From Bacteroidaceae bacterium (GTDB lineage Bacteria > Bacteroidota > Bacteroidia > Bacteroidales > Bacteroidaceae), in NCBI GenBank assembly GCA_017530735.1, contig JAFXMB010000087.1, positions 1 through 33,772 of the forward strand: a stretch of DNA of 33,772 bases. Reading direction: 5' to 3'. The notes beneath the pieces were generated by a model. That model was not told the DNA's origin and searched no databases. It worked only from the letters and a program-made list of their open reading frames with translations. Below are positions 1 through 8,505 of this stretch, piece by piece (position 1 is the stretch's first letter; each line of letters starts with the position of its first letter). The position numbers and the translations under genes were made by a program.

Positions 1-1
1 G

Positions 2-523
2 ACTATATCACTGGACGGTAGTCTGAGTTACAATCACTCAACAAATGATGTTGATCCCAGGAACAACATGGATACCTATGATTACAGCTACGGTACAAGT
101 GTTATGGCATACATTCCCTGGCGTAACATGCGTCTGGGTTCAGACCTCAACATGAACAGCCGTCGTGGTTACACCGGTGACATGAACAGGGATGAACTTA
201 TCTGGAATGCTTCACTGTCATTCTCATTCCTTAAGGGTAACAAGGCCAGTCTGTCACTTGCAGCATATGATATCCTGCATCAGCGCAGCACAATCAGTCG
301 TTCAATGAGTACAACATCAATCTCTGACTCAGAGACTAAGAACATTACCAGCTACTTCATGGCAACTCTGACTTACCGTCTGTCACTCATGGGTGACCGT
401 AACTCACGTCAGCAGCTTCGTGGCCGTGGCGGCATGGGCGGCGGCTTCGGCGGCGGCATGGGCGGCTTTGGCGGCGGCATGGGCGGCTTCGGCGGCGGCT
501 TTGGTGGCGGTATGATGTTCTAA
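2..523 (+). CDS. Outer-membrane beta-barrel protein, C-terminal part (5' truncated by window)
   Basis: The open frame runs in from base 2 without a stop, so the true start lies upstream of the window. The visible part has alternating polar and hydrophobic strands typical of an outer-membrane barrel, for example a last strand resembling ATLTYRLSLMG. It ends in a low-complexity tail of GGM/GGF repeats (about residues 139-173 of the visible part). This layout fits the large TonB-receptor-like outer-membrane barrel families of Bacteroidota, many of which end in Gly-rich tails. The plug and N-terminal domains are not visible, so neither substrate nor exact family can be named. An intrinsic terminator follows 26 bp after the stop. 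Barrel assignment is fairly sure; the TonB-dependent label is inference. Confidence 0.7.
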   Translation, partial: TISLDGSLSYNHSTNDVDPRNNMDTYDYSYGTSVMAYIPWRNMRLGSDLNMNSRRGYTGDMNRDELIWNASLSFSFLKGNKASLSLAAYDILHQRSTISRSMSTTSISDSETKNITSYFMATLTYRLSLMGDRNSRQQLRGRGGMGGGFGGGMGGFGGGMGGFGGGFGGGMMF

Positions 524-549
524 TCATCTGCACAACGCATCACACATCA

Positions 550-577
550 GGGGACTCTTTCGGGTCCCCTTTTTTTT
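550..577 (+). terminator. Intrinsic terminator after the barrel gene
   Basis: GGGGAC pairs with GTCCCC around an 8-nt loop, followed directly by eight T. It lies 26 bp after the barrel-protein stop codon. Confidence 0.9.
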
Positions 578-673
578 GTGCACACTCCTCCCACTGGTCA
601 CGCGTGGGTGCGAGACTCCCCAATACTATGAGGTCCTTTTTCCTAATTGTGCAAAACAGGAGCATTTCCATCC

Positions 674-720
674 TGATAGAAAAGAACAGCGCCCGATATA
701 ATCGGACGCTGTTTCTATCA
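674..720 (-). terminator. Long inverted repeat ending the esterase-arabinofuranosidase gene
   Basis: Arms at 685-697 and 701-713 pair with one mismatch around a 3-nt loop. Outer arms TGATAGA (674-680) and TCTATCA (714-720) also match. On the minus strand the inner stem is followed by a T-rich stretch. It begins 14 bp after the minus-strand stop codon. Confidence 0.7.
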
Positions 721-734
721 TTAGTTGAAGTTTT

Positions 735-3700
735 TTACTTGGTGGGGGTGAGCTTTATGATACCGATGGAGTTCTCGGGGAGGGTTAGGGTGAACTGCTT
801 CTTGATGGTGCCGTAGTTTTTGGTGTGGGGTACTACGGCTTCGGTGTAGCTTACGCGGTTACGGTTGCCTCCGAATCCTCCGAAGGGGCCGGGACGGCCT
901 CCCTGCAGCTGCTGTGCCTGGGGCTGTGCTCCGGCAAAGCTGTTCAGGTCTCCCTGGTTCTTGATCTTTGTATCGTGTGATGAGATGAAGTCTACCGTTG
1001 CTGTGTACTTCTTGCGCTTCTGACCCTTGCCCATGTTGATGGTGAGTTCCTTGTCTACGGCCTCGGAGTTGACGAACTTGATGTAGATCTCACCGGTCTC
1101 TGTATCAACTGTGGGTGATGTGTAGACGGTGGCATCGGCCTCGGTGCCGTTCATTACGTCGGTCATCTGGAAGGCGCGGTTGCCGGCCTCGCTGAAGAGT
1201 GCCTGATAGTAGTAGTTGGTGGTGCGCCACATGCCGCGGTTGTCGAACCAGATCAGGTTGGAGTTCCACTTGTTGTAGCCCTTCTTGCAGAGCAGGGGAG
1301 CATAGGCAGCCATCACAACCATGTCGCTGTTGCGCTCCAGACTGGTCCAGTAAGCGGCCTCAGCCATAGCTGATGCATAATCGTTGTTGCTGTTGTTATT
1401 GGCAAACTCGCCTACAAATACGCGGGTGGGGCGCTTGCGGTCATAGGTCAGGCCGTCGGCTCCGCGAACCTTATCGGCATGGTAGCGGTCACCGTTGGTG
1501 TAGAACCACTGGTTGTTGCGGTAGTAGTGCTCATCGACAACGGTGTTCTGATACTTGGTGTCAATCTCGTGCATGTTGGCATTGAACTCGGGACCATCGG
1601 CGGCTGAACCTGCGGTAGAGACGATGATGATATCGGGATACTTGGCCTGCACCTCTTTATATATGATGTCAAAACGCTCCCAGAACTCAGGTCCCTTGTT
1701 TTCGTTACCGATGCCCAGGTACTTGAGGTTGAAGGGCTCGGGATGTCCCATATCGGCACGCAATTTACCCCATTTGGTATCGGTGCCGCCGTTGCAGAAC
1801 TCGATGAAGTCAAGGGCATCGCATACGAATATGTCGTGGAAACGCTTGCGGTCGGCCTCGGTCTCCAGCGGTGCAATGTACTGGTGGCCTGCAAACTGGC
1901 AGGTTACGCCGTTGTTGAGAACGGGCAGGGGAGTTGCTCCAAGTGACTCTGCCATAAGCAGATACTCGTAGAATCCTACGTACTGTGATGTCCAGTAACC
2001 CCAGTGGTTGCGGAAACCTATACGCTCCTCCTCGGGGCCTACGGAGTTCTTCCAGAAGGGCTGGCCAAAGTAGTTGGTACCCTCGCTGGCGCATCCGCCG
2101 GGGAAACGCATGAATGTGGGGTGCAGATCAGCCAGTGCCTGCATCAGATCCTTACGGAAGGGACCGAACTTACCCTCTTGCCACAGCTGTGATGCCTCGG
2201 GCAACAGGGTTACATAGTCAAGCCAGAATGTGCCGGCTGCATCGGCCATGATGGCCAGACGGCTGTCAACAGAGCGCTCGGCCTTGAGCTGGCCGGTGTA
2301 TTTCTGCCAGTCGTTCTTGAGGCCTGAAATTGTAATTACATTTGAGTTTGCCTGTCCGTTGGCATCCTCAAGACAAACCTTGATGGTGCCGGGGTATGAC
2401 TGGCCTGCCAGATAGAGGGTAAGGTCATAGCTTACGCCCTGCACGGCGGGTATGGATGCCTTCTGGGTGTTGTTTGAGTAGTAGCCGCGGCGGTCATTAG
2501 GTGCGGTGCCGTAACCGTTGGCTGCTATTCCGAATCCCTGACCGGCATCCTCAATGTCAAACTTGACGCTGTACTGGGCGTAGCGAAGCTCATCGTCATA
2601 CTTATCGTTAGGATCAAAGTCATAGTAACGTTTAAGGTCCTTTACCAGAGGCTTATCGGCAACGGCGTGAGCCAGACCGGCAGCACCGTCCTTCTTGATT
2701 ACTGTCCAGCCAAAGAATACGGTATCGGAATATGAGAACTCCTTCTCTTTGTCACGTACGGGTGCATCGGGCACATTGTATGCCTGGAAAGAGTGGTTCT
2801 GGATAAGCTGTGCGCAGATTCCGCCGTCAAGTGACTGGTTGATATCCTCAAAGAATATACCGGCCAGAGTGGGGCTTACCTCAATACCTAAGCCCTTCTT
2901 CTTGAGGTTCAGGGTGACTGAACGCTCCTGAACGGGCTTGAATCCCTGCAGCTGGAGCATCTTCTCGGCCATGCGGTAACCCATAAGGCGCATACCCTCG
3001 GTGCTGAAGTGGAACTGGTCACCGGTGCTCTCGCAGCCCAGTGATGAGATTACGTAACCGTTCTTCATGACCTTGGGCAGGTTGGCCAGCACTACTTCGT
3101 TGAAGGCAGCGCAAACGCCGCCCTGCTCAGCCTGCTTAAGTTCACCGGCCAGCAGAGGTATCTCGTCGGGGTTCAGACCCAGATCGGCGCAGAGGTCATC
3201 ATGTATCTTCTTGAGTCGTGCGCACCACTGGTCATCGTCGGGGTTGGATTCACCCTGATGTACCAGCATACCCTTTATGACACCGCTCTTCTGAGCGATC
3301 TTGGCCAGATCGACAATGCGCTGATAGCAGTTCATATCATACTCCTTGGCCATATTCACAAGCCAGTTGCGGCTGGGATCGGCGGCCTCCATTGCAAGGT
3401 ACTCCTCGCAGGCATCCTTGTCCCAGAGTTCCAGCTTGGCGCCGGCTACAGAGACGTTGATTACACCTACACGGTACTGCTCGGGGAGCTCCTCAATCAT
3501 CTTGCGGCCAAAGAAATCGACCGGACCCATGTTGTTGCTCTGACGGCAGATAGGGGGTGTTGCGGTATACCATTCACCTTTTACGCGGTTGTAACGCGGC
3601 ATATCCACGGCCGATACAAACTGGAAACGGGGGTCGTTCCAATCCTTATCCTGATCGGCAGGAGTGGCGCCGGCCTCCATGTTGGACTGGCCAAAGCACA

Positions 3701-3791
3701 AGTAGATAAAGAAATTGGGGTCAGGCGTCTGAGCCTGGAGCGACAAAGCCGTAAAGACCGTTGCCGCAAACAGCAATAGTTTCGTTTTCAT
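735..3791 (-). CDS. Secreted acetylesterase (SASA/CE6-like) fused to GH51 alpha-L-arabinofuranosidase
   Basis: A 1018-residue secreted protein predicted to remove acetyl groups and arabinofuranosyl side chains from plant arabinoxylan or similar glycans. Residues 1-21 are a signal peptide ending in LQAQ. Residues about 26-285 form an SGNH/SASA esterase domain with GQSNM (Ser36), HQGES near 178-182 and a terminal D258-x-x-H261. From about 292 it is GH51: GIFFEDINQSLDGG, a CBM4/9-like beta-sandwich insert (about 350-530), FMRFPGGC, GNEN with the expected acid/base Glu697, and VGEF with the expected nucleophile Glu795. A Gly/Gln/Pro-rich loop lies near residues 965-990 in the C-terminal sandwich. 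It follows the MgtC-like gene by 13 bp, so the two may be cotranscribed. The domains are clear; the exact substrate is inferred. Confidence 0.9.
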   Translation of the reverse strand: MKTKLLLFAATVFTALSLQAQTPDPNFFIYLCFGQSNMEAGATPADQDKDWNDPRFQFVSAVDMPRYNRVKGEWYTATPPICRQSNNMGPVDFFGRKMIEELPEQYRVGVINVSVAGAKLELWDKDACEEYLAMEAADPSRNWLVNMAKEYDMNCYQRIVDLAKIAQKSGVIKGMLVHQGESNPDDDQWCARLKKIHDDLCADLGLNPDEIPLLAGELKQAEQGGVCAAFNEVVLANLPKVMKNGYVISSLGCESTGDQFHFSTEGMRLMGYRMAEKMLQLQGFKPVQERSVTLNLKKKGLGIEVSPTLAGIFFEDINQSLDGGICAQLIQNHSFQAYNVPDAPVRDKEKEFSYSDTVFFGWTVIKKDGAAGLAHAVADKPLVKDLKRYYDFDPNDKYDDELRYAQYSVKFDIEDAGQGFGIAANGYGTAPNDRRGYYSNNTQKASIPAVQGVSYDLTLYLAGQSYPGTIKVCLEDANGQANSNVITISGLKNDWQKYTGQLKAERSVDSRLAIMADAAGTFWLDYVTLLPEASQLWQEGKFGPFRKDLMQALADLHPTFMRFPGGCASEGTNYFGQPFWKNSVGPEEERIGFRNHWGYWTSQYVGFYEYLLMAESLGATPLPVLNNGVTCQFAGHQYIAPLETEADRKRFHDIFVCDALDFIEFCNGGTDTKWGKLRADMGHPEPFNLKYLGIGNENKGPEFWERFDIIYKEVQAKYPDIIIVSTAGSAADGPEFNANMHEIDTKYQNTVVDEHYYRNNQWFYTNGDRYHADKVRGADGLTYDRKRPTRVFVGEFANNNSNNDYASAMAEAAYWTSLERNSDMVVMAAYAPLLCKKGYNKWNSNLIWFDNRGMWRTTNYYYQALFSEAGNRAFQMTDVMNGTEADATVYTSPTVDTETGEIYIKFVNSEAVDKELTINMGKGQKRKKYTATVDFISSHDTKIKNQGDLNSFAGAQPQAQQLQGGRPGPFGGFGGNRNRVSYTEAVVPHTKNYGTIKKQFTLTLPENSIGIIKLTPTK

Positions 3792-3804
3792 ACAGTTATA
3801 GGGT

Positions 3805-4290
3805 TTATTTGTTGTCCTTTAAAGAATCAAGTCTTTCTTTCTCCTCCTGTTCCATGGCTTTCTGGCGGGAGTTGTTCTCATGGAAAAGGAATGATGATGC
3901 AAGCACCAGTATCACAATGAACGTAACCAATGCGGATACCCAAATCAGTCCCACACCCACTGCAATACCTATTATACTGGTTGCGAATATGCTGGCCGCG
4001 GTCGTCAAGCCGGACACGTCGTACTTGTTTTTGATAATCAGACCTGCGCCGATGAAACCTATGCCGGTAACGACCTGGGCTGCAATTCGGCCCGGATCAC
4101 CGTTTATCAGGTTCAGATTGGTCTGGCAGATCCATATTGATGCGAGTGTGGCCAGCGTCGAGGCCATGCAGATTAGCATGAATGTCCTTACTCCGGCGGG
4201 GTGTTTGTGTATGTATCGTTCAATTCCAATGCAGCAGCCAAACAGAGCGCTGATAAGGATTCTGGTTATAGCAATACTTTCGGTCAGCAT
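3805..4290 (-). CDS. MgtC/SapB family inner-membrane protein
   Basis: A 161-residue protein with about four hydrophobic segments and the family hallmarks: an early RILISALFGCCIGIER segment, GVRTFMLI, and GIGFIGAGLIIK followed by GLTTAASIF. MgtC relatives sit in the inner membrane and are linked to growth at low magnesium and to control of ATP synthase; which applies here cannot be told. The C-terminus (from about residue 138) is a charged Glu/Lys-rich tail. The start at 4290 lies about 16 nt after the predicted transcription start. It is the first gene of a likely two-gene unit with the downstream esterase-arabinofuranosidase, an odd functional pairing. Confidence 0.88.
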   Translation of the reverse strand: MLTESIAITRILISALFGCCIGIERYIHKHPAGVRTFMLICMASTLATLASIWICQTNLNLINGDPGRIAAQVVTGIGFIGAGLIIKNKYDVSGLTTAASIFATSIIGIAVGVGLIWVSALVTFIVILVLASSFLFHENNSRQKAMEQEEKERLDSLKDNK

Positions 4291-4308
4291 AATAGTAGGT
4301 TATATCTA

Positions 4309-4340
4309 TTTGCAAAAATAATCTAAGATTCTTATCTTTA
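4309..4340 (+). promoter_or_regulatory. Bacteroidota-type promoter for the phosphatase gene
   Basis: TTTG at 4309-4312, a 20-bp spacer, then TATCTTTA at 4333-4340, a one-base variant of TAnnTTTG. The predicted start is about 14 nt before the ATG at 4362. It overlaps the oppositely directed mgtC promoter. Confidence 0.6.
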
Positions 4341-4344
4341 CAAA
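4313..4344 (-). promoter_or_regulatory. Bacteroidota-type promoter for the mgtC-like gene
   Basis: On the minus strand TTTG (complement of 4341-4344), a 20-bp spacer, then TATTTTTG (complement of 4313-4320), a full TAnnTTTG match. Its elements interlock with those of the plus-strand promoter. Confidence 0.7.
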
Positions 4345-4361
4345 CAATTACTAATCGCTTT

Positions 4362-5744
4362 ATGAGAAAGATATTTGTTGTGTTGTCAGCATTGTTGCTG
4401 ACAGTCAGCCTGAAGGCGCAAATAATTAAAAAGGACCAAATCAATGCCGATAACCTTAAGAAAATGGCAGGTTCCGTTTATGCTTATGAAGCTCCAACTG
4501 AGCCTCTTACTCCTGCTCCCAAGGGATTCAAACCGGTTTATCTGACACATTTCGGCCGTCACGGCTCACGTTTTCTGGACAACGCGTCCAACTACGACCG
4601 TCCGTACAATATCCTGAAGGAGGCCGATGACGCCGGTGCACTGACAGATTTCGGTAAGGACGTGTTGCGCCGTGTGGAGATAATCCGTGCCGAGGCCGAT
4701 CAGCGTGCAGGTGACCTTACACAGAAAGGTATGCAGCAGCACCGTGACATAGCCCGCCGTATGGTAGAGAACTATCCGGCACTGTTTACCAATGACAAGA
4801 TCATCATGGCCCGTTCCACCACATCACACCGTGTGCTGGTAAGTGAGTATTCGGCCCTGATGCAGATTCTGCGCATGCGTCCCAAGATAAAGTTTGACTA
4901 TGACTCCAGCAACCACGATGAGCCCTGGATGTACACAGAGGATAAGGGCGTATCGGCCCATAAGCGGAAGGCCAGTGCCGCAGTATCGGAATTCAACCAG
5001 CGTCACACGCATCCGGAGCGTCTCATGAAAGCCCTGTTCAAGGACCCTGAGTACATCAAGACTGCCGGCGGACGTGACCAGAGCAACAGTCTCTATACAT
5101 CCCTTTACGATTTGGCATCATATGTGCAGGGATCGGACCCCGGTGTTGACCTTAATGACGTATTCACATATGACGAGTGGTATGACCTGTTCCTTATGAA
5201 CAACATGCGCTGGTACTCACAGGGCGGTTATACACCGCTTACCGACAACGTGGTGCCTTACGGCCACTGCGCAACCCTGCAGAACTTCATCGATTTTGCC
5301 GATGAGGCCCTGGCCGGAAACGGCGTGAGCGTGATGCTGCGTTACGGTCATGAGGTTACACTTATGTCATACTTCTGCCTGCTGGACCTGAACGGTTCAG
5401 GTTACAGCACCGATGATCTGGAGACAGTGGCCGACCATTGGGCTGCATATAATCTGGCTTATATGGGCGGTAACGTTCAGTGGGTATTCTTCCGCGACAA
5501 GAAAGGAAACGTTATCGTAAAGTTCCTTCTTAATGAGCAGGAGGCAACGCTTCCGGAGTCGGTTCCGTTCTACAAGGACGCCAAGGGTAAGGAGCAGCGC
5601 CCGTATTACCGCTGGGAGGATGTAAAGAAGTTCTATCTTGACAAGATTGCCTATTGGGAGGATTTCAAGGCGCATGACGAAACACCTGTCGAGGAGACTC
5701 CCCGCCGCAGTTACCGTCAGGAAATCAGTACAAGTTCAAACTAA
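4362..5744 (+). CDS. Secreted histidine-type phosphatase (phytase/MINPP-like)
   Basis: A 460-residue protein with a signal peptide (residues 1-20, ending LKAQ). The histidine acid phosphatase signature is HFGRHGSRF, with R66-H67-G68-x-R70 carrying the phosphohistidine nucleophile His67. Near the end RYGHEVTLM places His330-Glu331 where the family proton-donor motif (HD or HAE) is expected. The length suits the branch-2 acid phosphatases and the inositol-polyphosphate phosphatases found in gut Bacteroidota. It probably hydrolyses phosphomonoesters, perhaps inositol phosphates, in the periplasm or outside the cell. The GH3 lipoprotein gene starts 24 bp downstream, so the two may form an operon. 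The family is clear; the substrate is inferred. Confidence 0.85.
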   Translation: MRKIFVVLSALLLTVSLKAQIIKKDQINADNLKKMAGSVYAYEAPTEPLTPAPKGFKPVYLTHFGRHGSRFLDNASNYDRPYNILKEADDAGALTDFGKDVLRRVEIIRAEADQRAGDLTQKGMQQHRDIARRMVENYPALFTNDKIIMARSTTSHRVLVSEYSALMQILRMRPKIKFDYDSSNHDEPWMYTEDKGVSAHKRKASAAVSEFNQRHTHPERLMKALFKDPEYIKTAGGRDQSNSLYTSLYDLASYVQGSDPGVDLNDVFTYDEWYDLFLMNNMRWYSQGGYTPLTDNVVPYGHCATLQNFIDFADEALAGNGVSVMLRYGHEVTLMSYFCLLDLNGSGYSTDDLETVADHWAAYNLAYMGGNVQWVFFRDKKGNVIVKFLLNEQEATLPESVPFYKDAKGKEQRPYYRWEDVKKFYLDKIAYWEDFKAHDETPVEETPRRSYRQEISTSSN

Positions 5745-5768
5745 CCAAGTAACCCTAATATTAACCTT

Positions 5769-8417
5769 ATGAGAATTGTTAAAGTATTGGCCTTAGGGGC
5801 AGTAGTGCTGTCTCTAACGGCATGCGGAGGCGGAAACTCCAAGTATGAGTATCCCTTCCAGAATCCCAATCTTAAGATTGAGAAGAGAGTTGAGAACCTG
5901 CTCTCACTGTTGAGCCCCGAGGAGAAGGTGGGACTCATGATGAACGGTTCAATCTCTGTTGACAGCCTTGGCATTCCCGCCTACAACTGGTGGTCGGAGG
6001 CTTGCCACGGTATCTGCATGAACGGTGCTACCGTATTCCCGCAGGCAATCGCACTTGCCGCCACATGGGACGATGCACAGCAGTTTGAGGTTTACACCGC
6101 AGTGTCCGATGAGGCACGCGCGCATTGGAACACATCGGACCACAACCAGTTCGGCAAGACCCGCGCTACCGGCGGTGCATGGCATCAGGGACTCTCGTTC
6201 TGGTGCCCCAACATCAATATATTCCGTGACCCGCGCTGGGGACGCGGCCAGGAGACCAGCGGCGAAGACCCGTACCTGACAGGTAAGATGGGAACCGCTC
6301 TTGTAAAAGGTATGCAGGGCGACAACCCCAAGTACTACAAAACACACGCCTGCGCCAAGCACTATGCCGTTCACAGCGGTCTGGAGGCTGACCGTCACCG
6401 CTTCAATGTAAGCGTAAGCCAGCGTGACCTGTGGGAGACCTACCTGCCTGCATTCAAGACTCTGGTAACCGAGGCTAACGTACAGGAGGTTATGTGCGCA
6501 TACAACCGTTATGAGGGTGAGCCCTGCTGCGGCAGCGACCGTCTGCTGACCGATATCCTGCGCAACAAGTGGGGATTCAAGGCTCTGGTTGTATCTGACT
6601 GCGGTGCCATCAACAACTTCTACACACGCGGCCAGCATGAGACTCATGAGAATGCCACCGATGCAAGTATCGACGCTGTATTGTCAGGAACCGACATTGA
6701 GTGCGGTACCAGTTACAACGCTCTGGTTCAGGCAATGAAGGACGGTAAGATAAATGAGGCCGATATCGACGTATCACTGCGCCGCATACTGCGTTCACGC
6801 TTTGAACTGGGTATGCATGATCCCGTTGAGATGGATCCCTGGAAGGATCTGGGTGCTGATGATATAAGCAGCCCCGCACATGCTGCACTGGCTCACAAGG
6901 CTGCCGATGAGGCTATGGTTCTGCTCAAGAACGATGGTAATATCCTGCCTCTCAAGAAGGAGGGTCTGACAATCGCAATAGTAGGTCCCAACGCCGACAA
7001 CGTATCAATGCAGTACGGTAACTACAACGGTACTCCTACACGCGAGAACCAGATTTCAATCCTTCAGGCCATCCGTGCCAAGGCTCCTAACGCCAAGATC
7101 ATCTACGAGCGCGGCTGCGAACTGGCCGATGACTACCTGACCGTTAACCATCTTGGTGACCTGAACAACGGCCGCGGACTCTATGCAGAGTTCTGGAACA
7201 ACACCACCATGAGCGGTAAGGCTGTAAATGCCGGTTTCTACAATGAGATCAACATGCGCACCATGGGTGACTACCGTTTTGCCGACAATGTTGAGATGAC
7301 CAACTTCTCAGCCCGCATGACCGGTACCTATGTTGCAGACTTTACTGGTGACCTGAGTTACAACCTGCGTGGTAATGACACCTGGAAACTGATGGTAAAC
7401 GGAAAGGTTATTGCCGAGCAGAAGCAGCCCATGCAGGGCCGTGGCGGATTCGGTCGCGGACAGCAGGCTCAGGCTCCGTCGTTCAAGGTCGTCAAGGGAC
7501 GTACCTATAATATTGAACTCCAGTACACCAAGGGTGAGAGTGGTTCAGCATACCTGACATTCGAGCTCAGCCAGCGCAAGCTTGCTGAATTCAACTCAGT
7601 TGCACAGAAGGTTAAGGATGCCGATGTAATCATCATGGTATCAGGTATCTCGGCCCGTCTGGAGGGTGAGGAGATGCGCGTCAACTACGAGGGATTCTCA
7701 GGTGGTGACCGCACCAAGATTGAGTTGCCCAACGTACAGCTCAAGCTTCTGGAGGCAATGTATAACACCGGAAAGCCTGTCATCCTGGTTAACTGCTCAG
7801 GTTCAGCCATCGGATTCGGTGCCGTTGAGAACCAGTATCAGGCTCTGCTGCAGGCATGGTACGGCGGTCAGGCCGGTGGTCTGGCTGTTGCCGATGTACT
7901 GTTCGGTGACTACAATCCCGCAGGCCGTCTGCCGGTTACCTTCTACAAGAGCACAGACCAGCTGCCCGATGTAGAGGACTACAACATGGATCACGGCTTT
8001 ACATACCGTTACTTCAAGGGTGAGCCTCTGTACGCATTCGGTTACGGTCTGAGTTACACCACATTCTCATACGGTGAGGCAACTCTGTCAAAGCAGAGCA
8101 TCAAGGCCGGTGGTTCAGTAGACATTACCGTTCCTGTTACCAATACCGGTAAGATGGACGGCGACGAGGTTGTTCAGGTCTACATCAAGTCACTTGACAA
8201 TCCTGCTGCTCCCATCAAGTCTCTCAAGGGATTTAAGCGCGTGAATATACCCGCAGGCCAGACCGCACAGGTTAAGATCACTCTTGAGCCCAAGGCATTC
8301 GAGTACTACGATGAGAAGATTGACGAGCTGTCAGCAATGCCCGGCCGCTATCAGATTCTGTATGGTCCCTCATCGCTTGACAAGGACCTCAAATCCCTTG
8401 CTTTCGTAGTAAAGTGA
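5769..8417 (+). CDS. GH3 beta-glycosidase lipoprotein with PA14 insert
   Basis: An 882-residue lipoprotein (lipobox LTAC, Cys19) likely exposed on the outer membrane or in the periplasm. The GH3 N-terminal barrel shows NWWSEACHG, DPRWGRGQE, KHYAVHSG and the nucleophile motif VVSDCGA (Asp277). The C-terminal GH3 sandwich starts near 380 (EAMVLLKNDG). A PA14 domain is inserted at about 468-600 (GLYAEFWNN), and a fibronectin III-like domain closes the protein (about 790-875). This layout is typical of beta-glucosidases and beta-xylosidases; the early NWWSEACHG resembles the xylosidase-type branch. A Gly/Arg/Gln-rich loop (residues 555-570) interrupts the PA14 domain. Exact specificity is not determinable here. 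Confidence 0.92.
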   Translation: MRIVKVLALGAVVLSLTACGGGNSKYEYPFQNPNLKIEKRVENLLSLLSPEEKVGLMMNGSISVDSLGIPAYNWWSEACHGICMNGATVFPQAIALAATWDDAQQFEVYTAVSDEARAHWNTSDHNQFGKTRATGGAWHQGLSFWCPNINIFRDPRWGRGQETSGEDPYLTGKMGTALVKGMQGDNPKYYKTHACAKHYAVHSGLEADRHRFNVSVSQRDLWETYLPAFKTLVTEANVQEVMCAYNRYEGEPCCGSDRLLTDILRNKWGFKALVVSDCGAINNFYTRGQHETHENATDASIDAVLSGTDIECGTSYNALVQAMKDGKINEADIDVSLRRILRSRFELGMHDPVEMDPWKDLGADDISSPAHAALAHKAADEAMVLLKNDGNILPLKKEGLTIAIVGPNADNVSMQYGNYNGTPTRENQISILQAIRAKAPNAKIIYERGCELADDYLTVNHLGDLNNGRGLYAEFWNNTTMSGKAVNAGFYNEINMRTMGDYRFADNVEMTNFSARMTGTYVADFTGDLSYNLRGNDTWKLMVNGKVIAEQKQPMQGRGGFGRGQQAQAPSFKVVKGRTYNIELQYTKGESGSAYLTFELSQRKLAEFNSVAQKVKDADVIIMVSGISARLEGEEMRVNYEGFSGGDRTKIELPNVQLKLLEAMYNTGKPVILVNCSGSAIGFGAVENQYQALLQAWYGGQAGGLAVADVLFGDYNPAGRLPVTFYKSTDQLPDVEDYNMDHGFTYRYFKGEPLYAFGYGLSYTTFSYGEATLSKQSIKAGGSVDITVPVTNTGKMDGDEVVQVYIKSLDNPAAPIKSLKGFKRVNIPAGQTAQVKITLEPKAFEYYDEKIDELSAMPGRYQILYGPSSLDKDLKSLAFVVK

Positions 8418-8424
8418 GCAAAAT

Positions 8425-8461
8425 AGTACCAATGGGGTCAGGCCCCAATGGTACTGTTTTT
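8425..8461 (+). terminator. Hairpin terminator of the GH3 gene (unit 1 of an inverted pair)
   Basis: AGTACCAATGGGG (8425-8437) pairs with CCCCAATGGTACT (8443-8455) with one mismatch, followed by GTTTTT. It sits 7 bp after the GH3 stop and is nearly the reverse complement of the next hairpin. Confidence 0.8.
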
Positions 8462-8468
8462 GAAAAAT

Positions 8469-8505
8469 GATACCAATGGGGCCTGACCCCATTGGTATCA
8501 TTTTG
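8469..8505. repeat. Hairpin unit 2 of an inverted pair, overlapping the DUF1573 stop codon
   Basis: GATACCAATGGGG (8469-8481) pairs perfectly with CCCCATTGGTATC (8487-8499) around a 5-nt loop. The minus-strand gene's TGA stop (8498-8500) lies in the arm. On the minus strand the stem is followed by ATTTTTC, so it can terminate that gene. Over a 27-bp core it matches unit 1 in inverse orientation at 26 positions. Confidence 0.8.

Noticed and set aside
604-816. 70-codon plus-strand ORF
   Set aside because: It covers a terminator palindrome and the antisense of the GH51 end, with no promoter and no recognisable protein features.
1448-1894. Long antisense ORFs within the glycosidase genes
   Set aside because: These are shadows of the GH51, GH3, GH43, GH27 and CotH coding regions, with composition set by the real frame.
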